Shown: in pieces, positions 13,301 to 25,279 of the stretch | Layout of the letters: each line of letters opens with the position of its first letter | How positions within the stretch are numbered: position 1 is the stretch's first letter | DNA from: Nymphaea colorata | Taxonomy: Eukaryota; Streptophyta; Magnoliopsida; Nymphaeales; Nymphaeaceae | Assembly: GCF_008831285.2 (NCBI RefSeq) | Contig: NC_045141.1 | Span: 23,276,742-23,340,741 of the forward strand | Direction of reading: 5' to 3' | DNA length: 64,000 bases | Made by a program: the position numbers and the translations under genes | The notes under the pieces: generated by a model | The model's database searches: none | Told to the model about the DNA's origin: nothing | Seen by the model: only the letters and a program-made list of their open reading frames with translations

Positions 13301-16300
13301 ACTGCAGTTATTTTCAGCTGTTTCTCTGGATATTTCTGGAAGAACTTGTACTCATCAAACAAATTATGGATCATACAATCAAATATTGCGAGCTCTCTGC
13401 AAATCCACACCAAAAAAAAAAATCTCATCAACACTTGAATAACAATGTGTTCAAACCATGGAGTAGCTCAAAATTCCACTTCTCCATCTAATCAAGAAAT
13501 CTCAATAACATGGTTCTGCAATGACTAGAAAAGAAAATGCATACAACAAGCAAGCCACAGAAACAAGTATGCCACTTTCTCAGTGATGAAATTCATTTTA
13601 AGCATGTGGAAAAGTTAAGCATATTGAACAGAATTATGGCATAGCAAAAAAACTAAAATTCATATTCACATTATCCGTAAGCCTCAGTAAGGCCTTTGTT
13701 TAACACGAAAACAAACCAGATGCATACATGTGGCAAAAAATGAAAGACAGGAAATTTCAGCCATTGAGCAAAAGAAACTAGAGTTGCCAGCCAAATCCTT
13801 GCCAAAGTAAACTGAGGCAGAAAATCTTAAGAACCTCAACATTTGTGTACACAGACCTACAATCAGATGATCTGCTAAAACGAGCAAGCATTTGAATCAT
13901 TGCATCCATTAACAACTGTTCTGAAAACAATTGATGGAAGTAAGAGTTTGCTTCTGCCTCGATATCGTCTGGATACCCTTCTGGTGATGATGAATCTGCA
14001 GCTCCACCACGTGGGTTTGCATGAACAGTTGCTGCATGCAATCTTTTCATTTCATCGGGAAGTTGGCGAGAGACAAGATGCCCAGAGTGAGCTTGAAGAA
14101 CCTGTTATGGACAACAAAATACAAGATCATTAACATCAGCATGATAACATGAGAAAAAAACTGCCAAAACACCCAAGAAAACACTGACCTTGAAAAACAC
14201 AGAAGCTGTCTCTGGAGAAACACTTGAACCACCCCCAGAATGCTGAAAAGGATTAGCTGGTGCATCGTTTGTAGCATCAAAAAGCATTTTTTCTTTCAAG
14301 AACTTCAGACAAGCCTAAGAGAAATAGTAGAATATTAAAAAGTTTAATTTTGATCCATTAAAAACCTTTTGTAACTTTGTTTATGTATAGAGTATACCTC
14401 AAAGAATGTGTCCTTATAGATGTTAAGATTTTCATTCAGCCATTTTTCGAGATCCAGATATTCCTTTTTAGATGCAAGAGCAGCTAATTTAATACCGAAT
14501 GAGAATGGACTCATATCCAAAACAGGGTGTAGAATCTGCAACAAAATTAAGGCAGATAAGACATATATAACATCAATGAACAAAAAAAATAGGATAATAC
14601 CAAAGCCAAGGCATTGACTCAGAAAGCAAGAAGGATGTAAATTCATCAAAATCAACAGGCGAGAGGTAACACTTGTTCATTTGTAGGAGATGAAACAACT
14701 ACGGAAAGGTCCTGACATCTACCCCCAAGGAGCATGACATTATTATCACAAGAGCACGACAGCCACAAAAGCTGTGTTTGATAGCCTCAGATCTCTGGAT
14801 ACGAGGCTGATCTGAAATCTCCTTCATGTGGGGAGCACTGGATTTCACCATTGTCATAAAAATGAGGATTCAAGATACTCAGTATGTGGCTAAAACCTTA
14901 AAGCTGAGGTCAGATTGGGAGGTTGGGTTGGTCTGACAACTCTCACCTCATATTCTCGGATCTAAATGTGTGGGGTAAACGAACACCCTCAAAGGATAGT
15001 AAAAATAAGAAAGGCATAAGAAACTCGTACATGCACAAAAATGAGCACCTCAACCAAGTGAAAATTTCTTTTTACCTTCAAATCATGACAAATCTCCAAG
15101 ATCCGCAAAGCACTGTCTGGATCAGCATCATGAATATCTATGAAGCCCCGCAGAACTAGATCACGGTTAACCAGCCAAAGCTGATGAAGGCCACTACTTT
15201 TTGGATCATTTGCAAGAAGCATAGGAAAGATGGTCGAAGATAGCTCAAATTGGATGAGGTTGAATGCAGTCTGTAATTAGGTAAAGAAGTGTTAACTGAA
15301 TCCAACCATATGAGACTGAATAGTTGTGTTGCTAGGAGGAATACCTTTATCTGAGCAACTCCAAGAAGCAAAAGCTCAGGGCAATGTTTCAGAGGGTGCT
15401 CAAGCAAAGCACGCACAGTACCAGCATGCCCCTTCTCTGCCAGTTCACACAACACCTGTAGCAAATCAAGACACATCCATGACATGTTTGGGAAAATTTG
15501 TTGAATCCTATTTCCTTGGGGCAACTCCATGTAAGACTGCAAAAATAAAAAACAAACAAATATCAGTACCCATCAAATATCTAACAAATTGTCATACATC
15601 TATAGTCTAGAATGACACTAGTACTAGTAAATGTGGCATTTTTACAAGTGATATACCAATTGTCTTGCAGCATGAGAAAACGTGAATACTTCAGGTGACG
15701 CAGGTATAGCATATTTCAGAAATGACAGCTGCCCTTCAGCATTTTTCCAAGTAACACCAGTTACGGCAGACAGTGGAAAAGGATCCTGAGAGAAGAACAA
15801 GGAAATTGAGACTGAAAGAGCATTTTGCCAAAGGCTTCTAAGCAACTAATTATCACCATATACATGTACCTGGCATGCATTTCTGTATATGGACATGAGA
15901 AGCAAGAAAGCCTTTTCATCTGGCAAATAGAATCCCTCGTGATCCAGGTATTCCATCACAACTTTCCAATTTGTTTCAGGTGCCTGAAAGTTGCCATGTT
16001 AAGAAAAAAGAAAGCACAACATGATTCAGCACAGTTGTATAGCTTCTACCATTAAGCCAAATCTGTTAAAAAAGGAAATCCACTTCAGAGAAAAAAAAAA
16101 TCAGGGCAAGTTTGAAGAACTCACAATCTGCTTAATAGAATCTAGAAGAACGTCAATATTCCAGGAATTCATCCATGAAGAATCAGCAACTGAACTGTTG
16201 CAAAGAGCAGAGCAGAAAGTTGCATAAGCAGTCTGACTATCCTCAAGGCCTGTATGTGTACGCACAATGGTGCTAATTATCCTCGCAACGGAAACCTCAT

Positions 16301-19300
16301 TTAATGGTAAATATAGTGAAAGTATCTCTTTGCAATGGGAACCACTAAGAGTACATCCATAACCCAGTTCTCTTATAATATCATCCATGCTTATCTCTTT
16401 CTGTATCTCAGCTAACAAAGTGTTGAAGTCATGTTCACTAGACTCACAGGAGATGTCCAAACTCCTGCAACAAATAATTACTACATTCATTAACAGGCAA
16501 ATAGCAGAATATGCAAACCTACCATACTGCCAATTTTGACATACCTCATACCACCCGATTCACTTAAAGGATCAGAAAACATTGGGGACAATATAAAAGG
16601 AGTTTTCTCTTTCATCTGCACTAGAGATAGCATTGCTATAAAAGCATCAACATGCTTTGAGAGCCCCTCACACCGATGAAGAAACATAATAATGTTCTGA
16701 ATTAGGTCATCAGATTCTATATGACCAGGACTAGCAGACAGTTCCTTGATCTGGACCATGCAGAAGTTTTGACCTGGAAAAAGACAAACTTATTGCTCAC
16801 AAACTTCCCTATGCAGAAACAATGCATATTAAATGCACCTCAAATTGTACTTGCCTTTCAATCTAACATCCATATCATCAGAATCTGACAAAGCCAGACC
16901 AATGCCAATCTTCTCAGGGATCGAGAGGTGCAGTGCCTTAGATAGATCTTCAAGGTAAATCTCACTAACTTGAGTTCTTAACGATTGACAAAAGACAGTA
17001 CTGAAATTTGGCCTCTCCAACAAATATCTAAATATAACAGAAAGGAGTTCTGATTTCAGTTGCATGCTCTGCAGATCTCCATCATGAAACTTGACTTGAT
17101 CCAAGCAGATTTGAAGAAGCAAAATGCAGCCATCAATTCCATATTCAACAAACTGCATCCCCAAAAAAATAAATTAATAAAGATAGAAAAGAGCACAAAA
17201 AGGACAATCAAGCTACACAAGTCTACATTTACCAAAAATTGTTGACTAGAAAGAGGATGCATTCATGTACCAAACCAGAAAGGCAATTAAAACTTGCAGA
17301 GTGCAATTCTTCTTCCCAAAGCATATAGGTCTGATGGAGTATGACAGGCATACACAGTCAACATAGGAAATTACCAAGTAACTGTCATCATTCTTAGAAG
17401 ACTTGTGCAAATAATGAATAAGCCAAAAATTCAATTTAATAGTGATATGGCTAATTACCAGCATTTTACTTTTACCTATGTAGCAAGAATCTCAAATGGT
17501 AGACTATGGATGTTGGGTATGCATAGAATGATGGTCCCCCATCTATTCAACTGGGTTAGAAAAGATGCCAGAACATTTTTCTAGTCCACCTGTTCAGGCT
17601 TCTTAATTGATATTTTTCTTCAAAACACTATGGTACTAATAGATGTTCAACTCAAATTACTTGCCTTAGTTTCAAAAAGTCAGACAGCCTCCATCTTCCA
17701 GCTCACACCAAGTAAATGTTCATTACCAACCCATGCAGTACAGTAAAGTTTCTGATTGCTTCCTCACCTTCTATAGGCAACCTAAGATCATGCATTTTTT
17801 AATGTTCTGAAAATGTGATTTACACATGAAATATCAGTTATAAACTACAAGGTAGTTGATGCCTCTAGAGTTTCAAGTTTATACTTTGAATTGAGGAGTT
17901 GCACGTGAAATCAGTTACAACACGAGGTGCGCGATTCTCATGCTTTGATTGCTCCTGCCATTGGACACATTCCTCACGCTGTTAAGAGTCAGAGGTGTGG
18001 CAGTGGGCCCCAAGTTGGTTGACTAGGGAACCCACCTAGGCAGGGCCACCTAATTTGGTGCCTAGACTGGCTCAACTAGGAGCCAGCACACGTCTGTGAT
18101 TTTTCTAAAGGTAAAATCATTCAAGTCTCTCTCTCTCTCTCTCTCGCACGCGTGTACCAACAGTGCCACTTCACTATCACCATTGCTATCCCACTTTCTT
18201 GTTTGTACTGACTAGGCTCCCCTGGAGTCTTGATTACTAACACTCGTGTTTCTGCCAAAGACACTCTATTCTATTGATTGCATCTTGAGAAGCTAAAAGC
18301 TTACTCAGGTGCTAGATGATTACAAGAAACACACTTTCCCAAGGAGCATGAAGGAAGTCAATGGTGTCAACAAACAACTTTATAAACCAAAGAGAAGGCT
18401 TCATTTCATGTCTGATTGTTCAAGCTAAACTAAGTCATCAGAAATGGAAGTCAAACACAAGTTCACTAACGTGACTAATCAGTCCAACTAGTCGCTGAGT
18501 TAAGCAGACCTTGTTTAATAGAAAAAAATAAAATCCTTGTTCATTGTCAAACAATTATTTATTCACAAACTTCATGTGGGACTAAGAGTTCTCATTTCCC
18601 ATCTCATGGAAAACCCTTTTCGCTCCACTTAGTCATACCCTTCATTAGGTTTTATAGGAACTGGACGACGATATTTTGTTAGTTAGACAACAGGCTGATC
18701 AACAATCCACTGGCCAGACTAGTCAACTAACTAGTTGAGATTTTAACTACTAAGAAGTCAATGACTGGATGCATCAGAACTACAGCCACTGTTTAGTGTT
18801 TTATTCTCTCCACATGCCACGTCAAGCTGTAAGAAGCCATCATCTTCACATATCAATTTTTATCCCTTTCATATGAGCAAGATGAACTACTGGTGTTCCC
18901 CCTCCATCTAAGACAAACCAGGAGATCTCCCAAACAAGGTATGCTCAACAAACCAAGGGGTGCCACTAGGCAATCCAAAGTCAAATGAACTACATTGCCC
19001 TAAACGGATATCCTCCACAGTCTGTAATGGAAGACAAGCCACTGAAAGTACTTTAAATTTGTTCTACCTGAATAACTTTAAAAAATGCAAAATGACCAAG
19101 CAAACAATATTAGTTTATACTTCATAGTCATACTATATTAAATAAATGTCCAATTTATACAAGCAAATGCCCCAGAAATTTTAGCCAGATTCATTGATGC
19201 ATTGTTTCGTACAATCTTGATCATTTGAAAGACCTGCAGGCAATACGCCACCTGCTGTTGGTTCATAACTCATAAGTTCCTATATAATGACTGACCAATT

Positions 19301-20676
19301 ATACCAATACATGTACATCAGGTGAATGACCTCTTTGCTGCTTTTGGGTTGATGTCAGTTCACTCAACATGATACATAAGTGCATATCAATACTGATTTA
19401 TGTGATGAAATGCATGCAAAAGGAAGCAGCTGTCAGCTATAGCTGATCATAAGTTTCAAAACCAACTAGAAGAATGACTCTTTAGTAACAAAGACATAGG
19501 TGAGACAACATACTTATTCTCTGTGCTGTAATTTGCAGGAGAAAGTTGGAAAACAGTAGAAGATTACAATCAAAAGCATGTGATTGCATCATAAATTCAT
19601 AATGAATGCTATCGGTTATTGTTCAGCCACATGGGCTTCACTCACAGATTCCCATGTTTTCTCCCGGATTCATTCCTGTGTAGTTAATAATTAACTTTCC
19701 CCACGTTGCCTCGAACTGCATGCTTGCAGCCTACCGACAATCATCTTCTTTTCTGAATTTACCCTACTTGCATGATGTCGGCTTTCCTAGCCATAAACCT
19801 TCTTTTCTTTCTTACTTGTCCCTTCCTATGTCGATATACACCTACGAGTTCACCTTTCTTTGCAACATTCCTCTTAGCGGTGAGCATTTCTGCAACATCC
19901 ACTCTCTTTTCCTCTCTAGTAGACATGAGAATATCAGTCCTTATCACATACTTAAGTTGCAGCCACGCAGTTACTTCCTAACAAAACGCCACAGAGGCCC
20001 TGTTTCTTGGCTCATGTTAACTGATTCCAGCAGCAACTGCTTTGATCGAGCTGACTCTGGCGCCATAGCACTGAAAACTCATGGGCAGTGCAACGTGCAT
20101 AGTTTCATAAATTGTAAGCATATCCCCGCATGCATCTCTCTCCACCAACCAATCACCTCTATCCTAACCTTTCTATTCAATGGCCTGCAACAAAAAGGTC
20201 GCCTAATACACCACAAACACGTAATTTTCAAACCAGTGCAGCAATTTTTACCTGTGTGTTATAAAAAATCTAAGAAAACCCACCCACGCACCGTACTCAT
20301 AAATTAATCACAACATCCGCAATCCCGCCCATGATAATCAACATGGCAGAACCGAAATATCAGCAGTAAACAAACATAACTAACGATTTCGATCATTCGT
20401 TATCCCGTGCATGCCAACAGATGGCCAAAGGAGGAACTAATACCGCGGACCGTGGCCCGCAAACGGCAGTAACCAACAAAACCCAAAAGGCATACGGTAC
20501 CCACAACCACACGAAGAAAAAGAACTCCAAGAACCCGAAGATAAAAAGAGAAACGAAACGCCTGAGAGATCTCGTGCCTGGCATAGATCGTGGAGAACCG
20601 ATTGATAGTTGGAGCTAGTGAGGGAGTGAAGCAAAGACGCGATCTCCGCCGAGATGGTGGGAGAAAACGGAAGCAT
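175..20676 (-). CDS. NOT1: CCR4-NOT transcription complex subunit 1 (NOT1), 3' end off the left edge
   Basis: NOT1 is the large scaffold of the CCR4-NOT complex, which removes poly(A) tails in the cytoplasm and represses translation. Forty exons were joined by splice sites and reading phase and give 5742 nt, 1914 codons with no stop. Plant NOT1 is about 2400 aa, so roughly 500 C-terminal residues (the NOT1 domain that docks NOT2/NOT3) lie left of position 175. Diagnostic stretches include [46 protein letters not shown] and [20 protein letters not shown]. The start at 20676 (MLPFSPTIS) gives the usual short first exon ending LHDLCQ, followed by FVEYGIDG in exon 2. An upstream in-frame ATG at 20790 would add an unconserved basic tail and is not preferred. 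Exon coordinates are in the five block entries. Identity is very secure; the 24-nt exon at 12107-12084 is the least certain part. Confidence 0.95.
2387..2426. repeat. Compound (TA)11(CA)9 microsatellite
   Basis: Perfect dinucleotide runs, TA at 2387-2408 and CA at 2409-2426, inside the 2.1-kb intron between NOT1 exons 36 and 37. The short open frames crossing it encode only alternating Tyr/Ile or Thr/His and are not genes. Confidence 0.9.
5122..7894 (-). other. NOT1: NOT1 exons 25-30: linker and DUF3819 (CAF40-binding) region
   Basis: Exons: 7894-7754, 7651-7566, 7449-7344, 6623-6528, 6377-6216, 5304-5122; residues about 1263-1520. From exon 26 on the sequence matches the DUF3819 region that in animal and yeast complexes binds CAF40/CNOT9. 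Signatures are [34 protein letters not shown] and [13 protein letters not shown]. The last intron of this block, before 5304, holds no gene I can recognise. Confidence 0.9.
6806..6868. repeat. Imperfect (TG)n microsatellite
   Basis: TG repeats interrupted by C and A, in a NOT1 intron between exons 27 and 28. Potential Z-DNA and a site of length variation. Confidence 0.8.
7973..10592 (-). other. NOT1: NOT1 exons 18-24: MIF4G (CAF1-binding) domain
   Basis: Exons: 10592-10495, 10392-10247, 10072-9964, 9832-9686, 8556-8509, 8434-8306, 8200-7973; residues about 961-1262. This is the most conserved part of NOT1 and in known complexes it binds the CAF1 deadenylase. Visible conserved runs are [48 protein letters not shown] and [18 protein letters not shown]. 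The last exon drifts into a variable Gln/Pro linker. Confidence 0.92.
10755..14101 (-). other. NOT1: NOT1 exons 11-17: tristetraprolin-binding-type region and Ser/Gln-rich linker
   Basis: Exons: 14101-13857, 13396-13293, 12720-12626, 12544-12302, 12107-12084 (tentative), 11182-10988, 10869-10755; residues 621 to about 960. The first four match the conserved helical domain that in animal NOT1 binds tristetraprolin. Exon 12 has the signature [16 protein letters not shown]. From about residue 830 onward the sequence is low-complexity (Ser, Gln, Pro), an expected disordered linker before the MIF4G domain. Confidence 0.85.
14775..14987. mobile_element. Possible hAT-type MITE remnant in a NOT1 intron
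   Basis: The left end reads CTGTGTTTGATAGC and the right end, on the opposite strand, GGGTGTTCGTTTACC. These resemble the GTGTTTGG-like termini of plant hAT miniature elements. Flanking 8-mers CACAAAAG and TCAAAGGA match only partly. The element lies between NOT1 exons 8 and 9 and carries no coding sequence. Confidence 0.3.
17880..18800. repeat. Repeat-rich stretch with CTAGTC/GACTAG motifs in NOT1 intron 1
   Basis: Contains many short variants of GACTAGTC, TTGACTAG and CAACTAG, plus a (CT)n run at 18127-18144. Similar motif clusters occur at 26330-26460 and 22290-22380, suggesting decayed copies of one dispersed repeat. No terminal repeats or coding domains could be defined. Confidence 0.35.
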
Positions 20677-20860
20677 CGCGAGCGCAGGGAAGCCGATAGA
20701 TTGGGATTGTGGAGACGGATGGGGAGAAGCGACAGCTCTCTTCGGATGAGGGATTCGGTGCGCGCCCGGGTGGACGATTTGCTCCTTCAAGAAGGTCGCA
20801 CCGATGGCCGAAGGGCATATAAGTCGATAGTGGGATCCGACGTCCCCTTCCGGTCCACTC

Positions 20861-20867
20861 TTATATA
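20861..20867 (-). promoter_or_regulatory. Candidate TATA box of NOT1
   Basis: On the minus strand the sequence reads GCTATATAAGAG, a near-perfect plant TATA box, 185-190 bp upstream of the NOT1 start codon. A transcription start about 30 bp downstream would give a 5' untranslated region of about 155 nt. The position is plausible, but no transcript data are available here. Confidence 0.5.
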
Positions 20868-21458
20868 GCGGGCTTGTGCGTTAATTTCCAATAATGCCCT
20901 TGTTCTCATCGACTTTTGACACAAGGCTCGGTTCTTGGTTCGGTAGCATGGTCGAACCCAAGGCTCGGTTCGGACCAGACCCGATTCCCCATGAATCCAT
21001 AATTGTTAAACACACGTGTGAGCTCTAGTAGACTTTCAATTTTTAAATATATTTTAAAAAAATAATTAAAACAATGTGCCCTAATCGAATTAAATTTCAA
21101 TTATTTGGCTGAAAACATATGAAGGGTAGATGTTTTCTCTCGATTATTTAACTTGCCCGACACAAGAAAAAATGTCGGCAGGTTGAGACGGGGTGTCATT
21201 TCCTTTCTTTTTCTATGCCTCTTGTCGACATTCTTTCCTTTTATGTGATCATGATAAATGTTCGTCGCCGGGCGGCTTAGTAAATGGGAAATCTGCGCAA
21301 GTAAAACGAATGCTGGTTTTCATGACAACTCGTCTTACTTATCTCTTTCTCTTTGCCAATTTTATCTCTTTGCATTAAAGTACAACTAGTTAGTATGTAT
21401 TTTTCATGAAATGACAATCGAGATTTTGGCTCCATTGTCCCCGCCTTGAGACTTTTAG

Positions 21459-21873
21459 GGGGCATTTGATTGTCTTGGATTTGAAATCTTCATGAATCCA
21501 GGACTATGGAATTAAGAATTTATCCTCCTCCCTCTAGTCTTAACTCCAGCTTTCCCTCAATGCAAATAAGGAAAATAAAAATCTTAAGTGTGGACCTTAG
21601 AGGCCGTTGGTTACTCAGTGTTTGAAATCAATTGATCTGATGTATGTCCAACGTCATCATATTTTTGTTGTTATGGCAAAAGATTCGCAATAAGATGTAT
21701 GGTTCATCAAACTAAGGATCTTATGTCAAGCGCAATGTCCACACTTGAGATCCTTGTTTTGCCTTAAAATGTTTGAGTTCATTCATGAAGAGGGGAAAGG
21801 GGGCGGCGGCCGGATCTTAAATCGAGTGTTCTCAATTACAATGATCTTAAATCTAGAACAATCAAACACACCC
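21459..21873. mobile_element. MITE-like element with hAT-style inverted ends
   Basis: The left end GGCATTTGATTGTCTTGGAT and the right end, reverse-complemented, GGGTGTGTTTGATTGTTC share GTTTGATTGT-type termini and following GGATTT/AGATTT sequence. That pattern is common in plant hAT miniature elements of this size (about 415 bp). I could not find a matching 8-bp target duplication, so the boundaries are approximate. Confidence 0.4.
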
Positions 21874-23148
21874 AATTCATTACTACATAGATTTATGGCG
21901 AATGGGTACCAACAAGATGTTGTAGATTGATGCCCAGTATAGATTTTTTTGCATGTACGAACTAGATTTTTACTTGAATTTCTTGCGATTTGATTGAGCG
22001 GGCTATCCCAACTTGTGTTCCAATTTGATGTCTGGCCATACTAGCACGGTAGTCCACATGGTTGTTGATCAATTAACAAAGATATTATTTGTATGGGTGT
22101 CGATTTAAATCAAACGACAATTGCCATTGTGGCTACGTTGTCCCAAACTTAGCATCCGATGAGTTCATAGTTTGCATGGAAACTTTAGCCCCAAACCATA
22201 ATGGCAAATAAGTACCAATTGAATGTTGCAGGTGGATGCCCAAATTAGACATTGTCAATGCAGGGACGGCCATTGCAGTAAAACTTGTCACTGGTCGATT
22301 TAGCTGATTGCTTCAACATGTGTTTCAAATTAGTGACTAATTGGTCACGCTAGCAACTAGCCAACCTAGTAATTGATTGATTAAACAATACATAGTTTAT
22401 AGACGTTTTACATATATATTATTTGCATTGATATCGATTTACATGCTTGGTTTTCATTAAAATTCTAGTCCGGGTTCATGGCAAACAAGCACCAATCTGA
22501 AAATTGAGCTGGCCAAAACCGTTTTTTTTTTTAAAAAAAAGGAAGTGTGTTTCGAGTGTGCTACCCAAATACGGGACCTAATAAAAAAAATTAATTTCAC
22601 AAAACCATTTTTTTATGAAGAATCGAGTATTTGAGGGCTTCATCCAAACGCCCTCTAAATGTTTTTTGGTACTTTAAAAAACTAATATAAATATTTGGAC
22701 AAACATATTAAAAGGTTAATATTAATCATAAATAAATAAATAAAGCTACTATCAGTTTAATTTAGCCCATGCGAGTTACCAATATTGTGGATATGGCTCT
22801 GGAAAAATAAGATTTTAACAATTATATGAAAAACCGTGAAAACGAGAGGACCGTTCACCATGAGTTCGTTATTTCGAGAGCTCGCCTATGAAGAAGAGGG
22901 CGGCTGGAGAAAAGTTGATGTATAGGAGGAATTGCGAGGACGTCAGGCCTGTTTCGGGAATTATACTGAAAAGAGAGAAGGTTTTAATGGGAAAAGTATC
23001 TGTATAATATCGCGAAACTATCCGTTACCGATAAAATCGCTAAGGCCGATGTCCCGAGACGGATGCTGTTCCGATGACATATGCGGGAGTGTGAGGGAGA
23101 GGTGGGGAGAGAGAGAGCAGCGAGGGAAACCAAAAATAATTGGCGGCA

Positions 23149-25243
23149 ATGGCAGAAGGAGAGGGAAAGTCTCCGGCGTCCTCCGGCGAAGCCCTAATTT
23201 CTGGCGGGAGATCCTCCGCGGAACTCAAGCCATGGATCGAGTACGCCGTCGAGCAAGCTGAATCCTTTGGGCGAACCATGCAAGAAACCGCCGATTCCGC
23301 CGTCGTTTCTGCCCGATCTCGCCTGCTGGAGCTGCACGCCATCTCCTCCGATCTCCTTAATCGATCATCTGTAAGCCAATCGATGCCACCGCCTTTATGG
23401 CGCTTGCTGTTATAGTTATGGGTCCTGGGTTAGAAATGATTCATCGATGAATTTTGTATCGGTTGCGTGATATTTATTGGGGCGATTGTTACTATCATTA
23501 GTATTAGTTTGTTTATAGATCATTACTAGCAAGGGAATATTTTCGTTCATCATTTATCATACCCGGTGAATTGCGCACATGGGCGCCTTTGTATTCGCTA
23601 AAATATTAAATCACAACTGCGCACTATCTATCTGACAAGATAAAGTTGGAGACGTGCCCAGTTTACATACGCGAGATGTCACACACATAAATGGCGAAGA
23701 AGAGGAAACATAACTGGTTTTCATAATTTATACGTTCACCTTTCCCCTTAATTCAGGCAGATTGGGAAAGTGTGTTCACTCACTCTTTGCTTGAACTCTG
23801 ATAGCTTCACTTACTCTTTGCTTACCATACTTAATTTCAGGAGGTTTATGCATCTCTTAAAGCTGGCTTCGATCTTTACGAAAATGCCGCTTTTGGGTTA
23901 CTGAAAGGTTCGTCTTAAGGATTGTCTAAGAGTTATGTAATTGTGCTTTGGTCAGTGTTGTGTCTTGCTTCACACGCACGTCCCACACCATTACAGAAAA
24001 GTGGGACATGGAAAGCTGTATTGTGCTGCACAATGCAATGAAGAGCGCGTCAGCGCGTGCATTTTCATTTATCCCTAGATAAGTGGGTGCTGCGAGCACC
24101 TCACGTATATTGCCTTGTACCTACTTATTTTTTGAATTGTTTTTTCTCTTTGCATTTATCGTGCTGTTGTTCTTACTAAAGGAACGTGTGCAGATGGTTT
24201 GTTCGTTGCAGCTGACCACCCATCTATCACACTTGGTGTTGCAGCTGGTTCTTCATTGCTTGCACTGAAAAGTATTATATACAGCCCATTGTCCTCTCTC
24301 TGTCTCTCTCGATCTTATTTTAATCCATGCCTCATGGTATTCAGTGATACACATAAAACACACCTTCACTTGCTAGTTGTTGTATTTGCCTTGCCCTGCT
24401 CTGTCATTGACGATAGCATTCATGTTACTTTCATAAGTTTAATAGTTTTATCTTGTTATAATTTGGAAATAGTTAAATGTCTAGATCAGGTCTCATACAC
24501 CAATGCAGAACTATTGCTAGTTTCCTACTAGTCGGTCGAAACTTGTACATTAAAATTCATGAACTTCATGATCCCATATTACTGAAATATACAAACACAC
24601 CAGAAAAGCCAGATCGTGTCCAATCAGTTAATCCCTTGTCATTGTGCAAAAAGATAATTGTAACTATGTTTTTTCCACAGACCTACTTTAATTTTTTCCA
24701 GCATCCGTCTACATGTTCCAAGAAATTAAATTGTCATTGTCATTTCCCTTGTGCAGTATGCTGTGCCTTTTCTCAACATTCAGCACTTGCTTCAATTCCC
24801 TTGTTTGATTTTCAATTTGAATGTCTATATAGTGGCCTGTGTTCCATGTGACTTACGTTTCAACAAAATAGTGCACATGAATTTATTCCAAATATCTTCA
24901 GCCCTTGTTGTTTAATATGATTTACTCAACAGATGATAGTTGTAATCGGTAGCCATTGGGAGATTAAGTCAGTTTTAAACTTTAGCATGATCCTTTACAT
25001 GCGTTGCCCATGACACAGGCACATACTCTCGTTATGGTGTTTATCCATGGAATCATGTCCCATTTCCCATGCTCTTAGCAAGAAACAATCAGTCTGAATT
25101 TTGATCCATTTGTGATGATTTTTTTTTCTGGTACTCGAAGTAAAAGGGACATATTCAAGTGCAAAGAAAAGTCAACAGTTTAGATGGTTTTTATTTTATT
25201 ATCTCAGAAAGATAGCATTGGCTTGAATTTTGAAATTTTTTAC

Positions 25244-25279
<36 letters not shown>

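Larger units (their letters stand above)
14189..20676 (-). other. NOT1: NOT1 exons 1-10: N-terminal HEAT-like region
   Basis: Exons: 20676-20578, 17152-16855, 16773-16545, 16464-16125, 15983-15870, 15785-15657, 15536-15345, 15270-15076, 14535-14398, 14314-14189. They encode residues 1-620, an all-helical region that in known NOT1 proteins forms HEAT repeats. Phases close exactly at every junction. Introns 1 and 2 begin with GC rather than GT (see findings). Intron 1 (20577-17153) is about 3.4 kb and holds repeat-rich DNA. Confidence 0.9.
20677..23148. other. Divergent intergenic region between NOT1 and the RHIP1-like gene
   Basis: About 2.5 kb separating two head-to-head genes. It holds the NOT1 promoter side (TATA near 20864), a MITE-like element (21459-21873) and AT-rich DNA. 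The last 250 bp before 23149 are more GC-rich and purine-rich (GAGAGAG), as expected for a 5' untranslated region. No other gene is recognised. Confidence 0.6.

Noticed and set aside
20560-20577. Alternative GT donor for NOT1 intron 1 (TCAGGC/GTTTCG)
   Set aside because: It keeps the frame but inserts ARDLSG into a junction (LCQ-FVEYG) that is gapless in remembered plant NOT1 proteins. The GC donor right after CAG is preferred.
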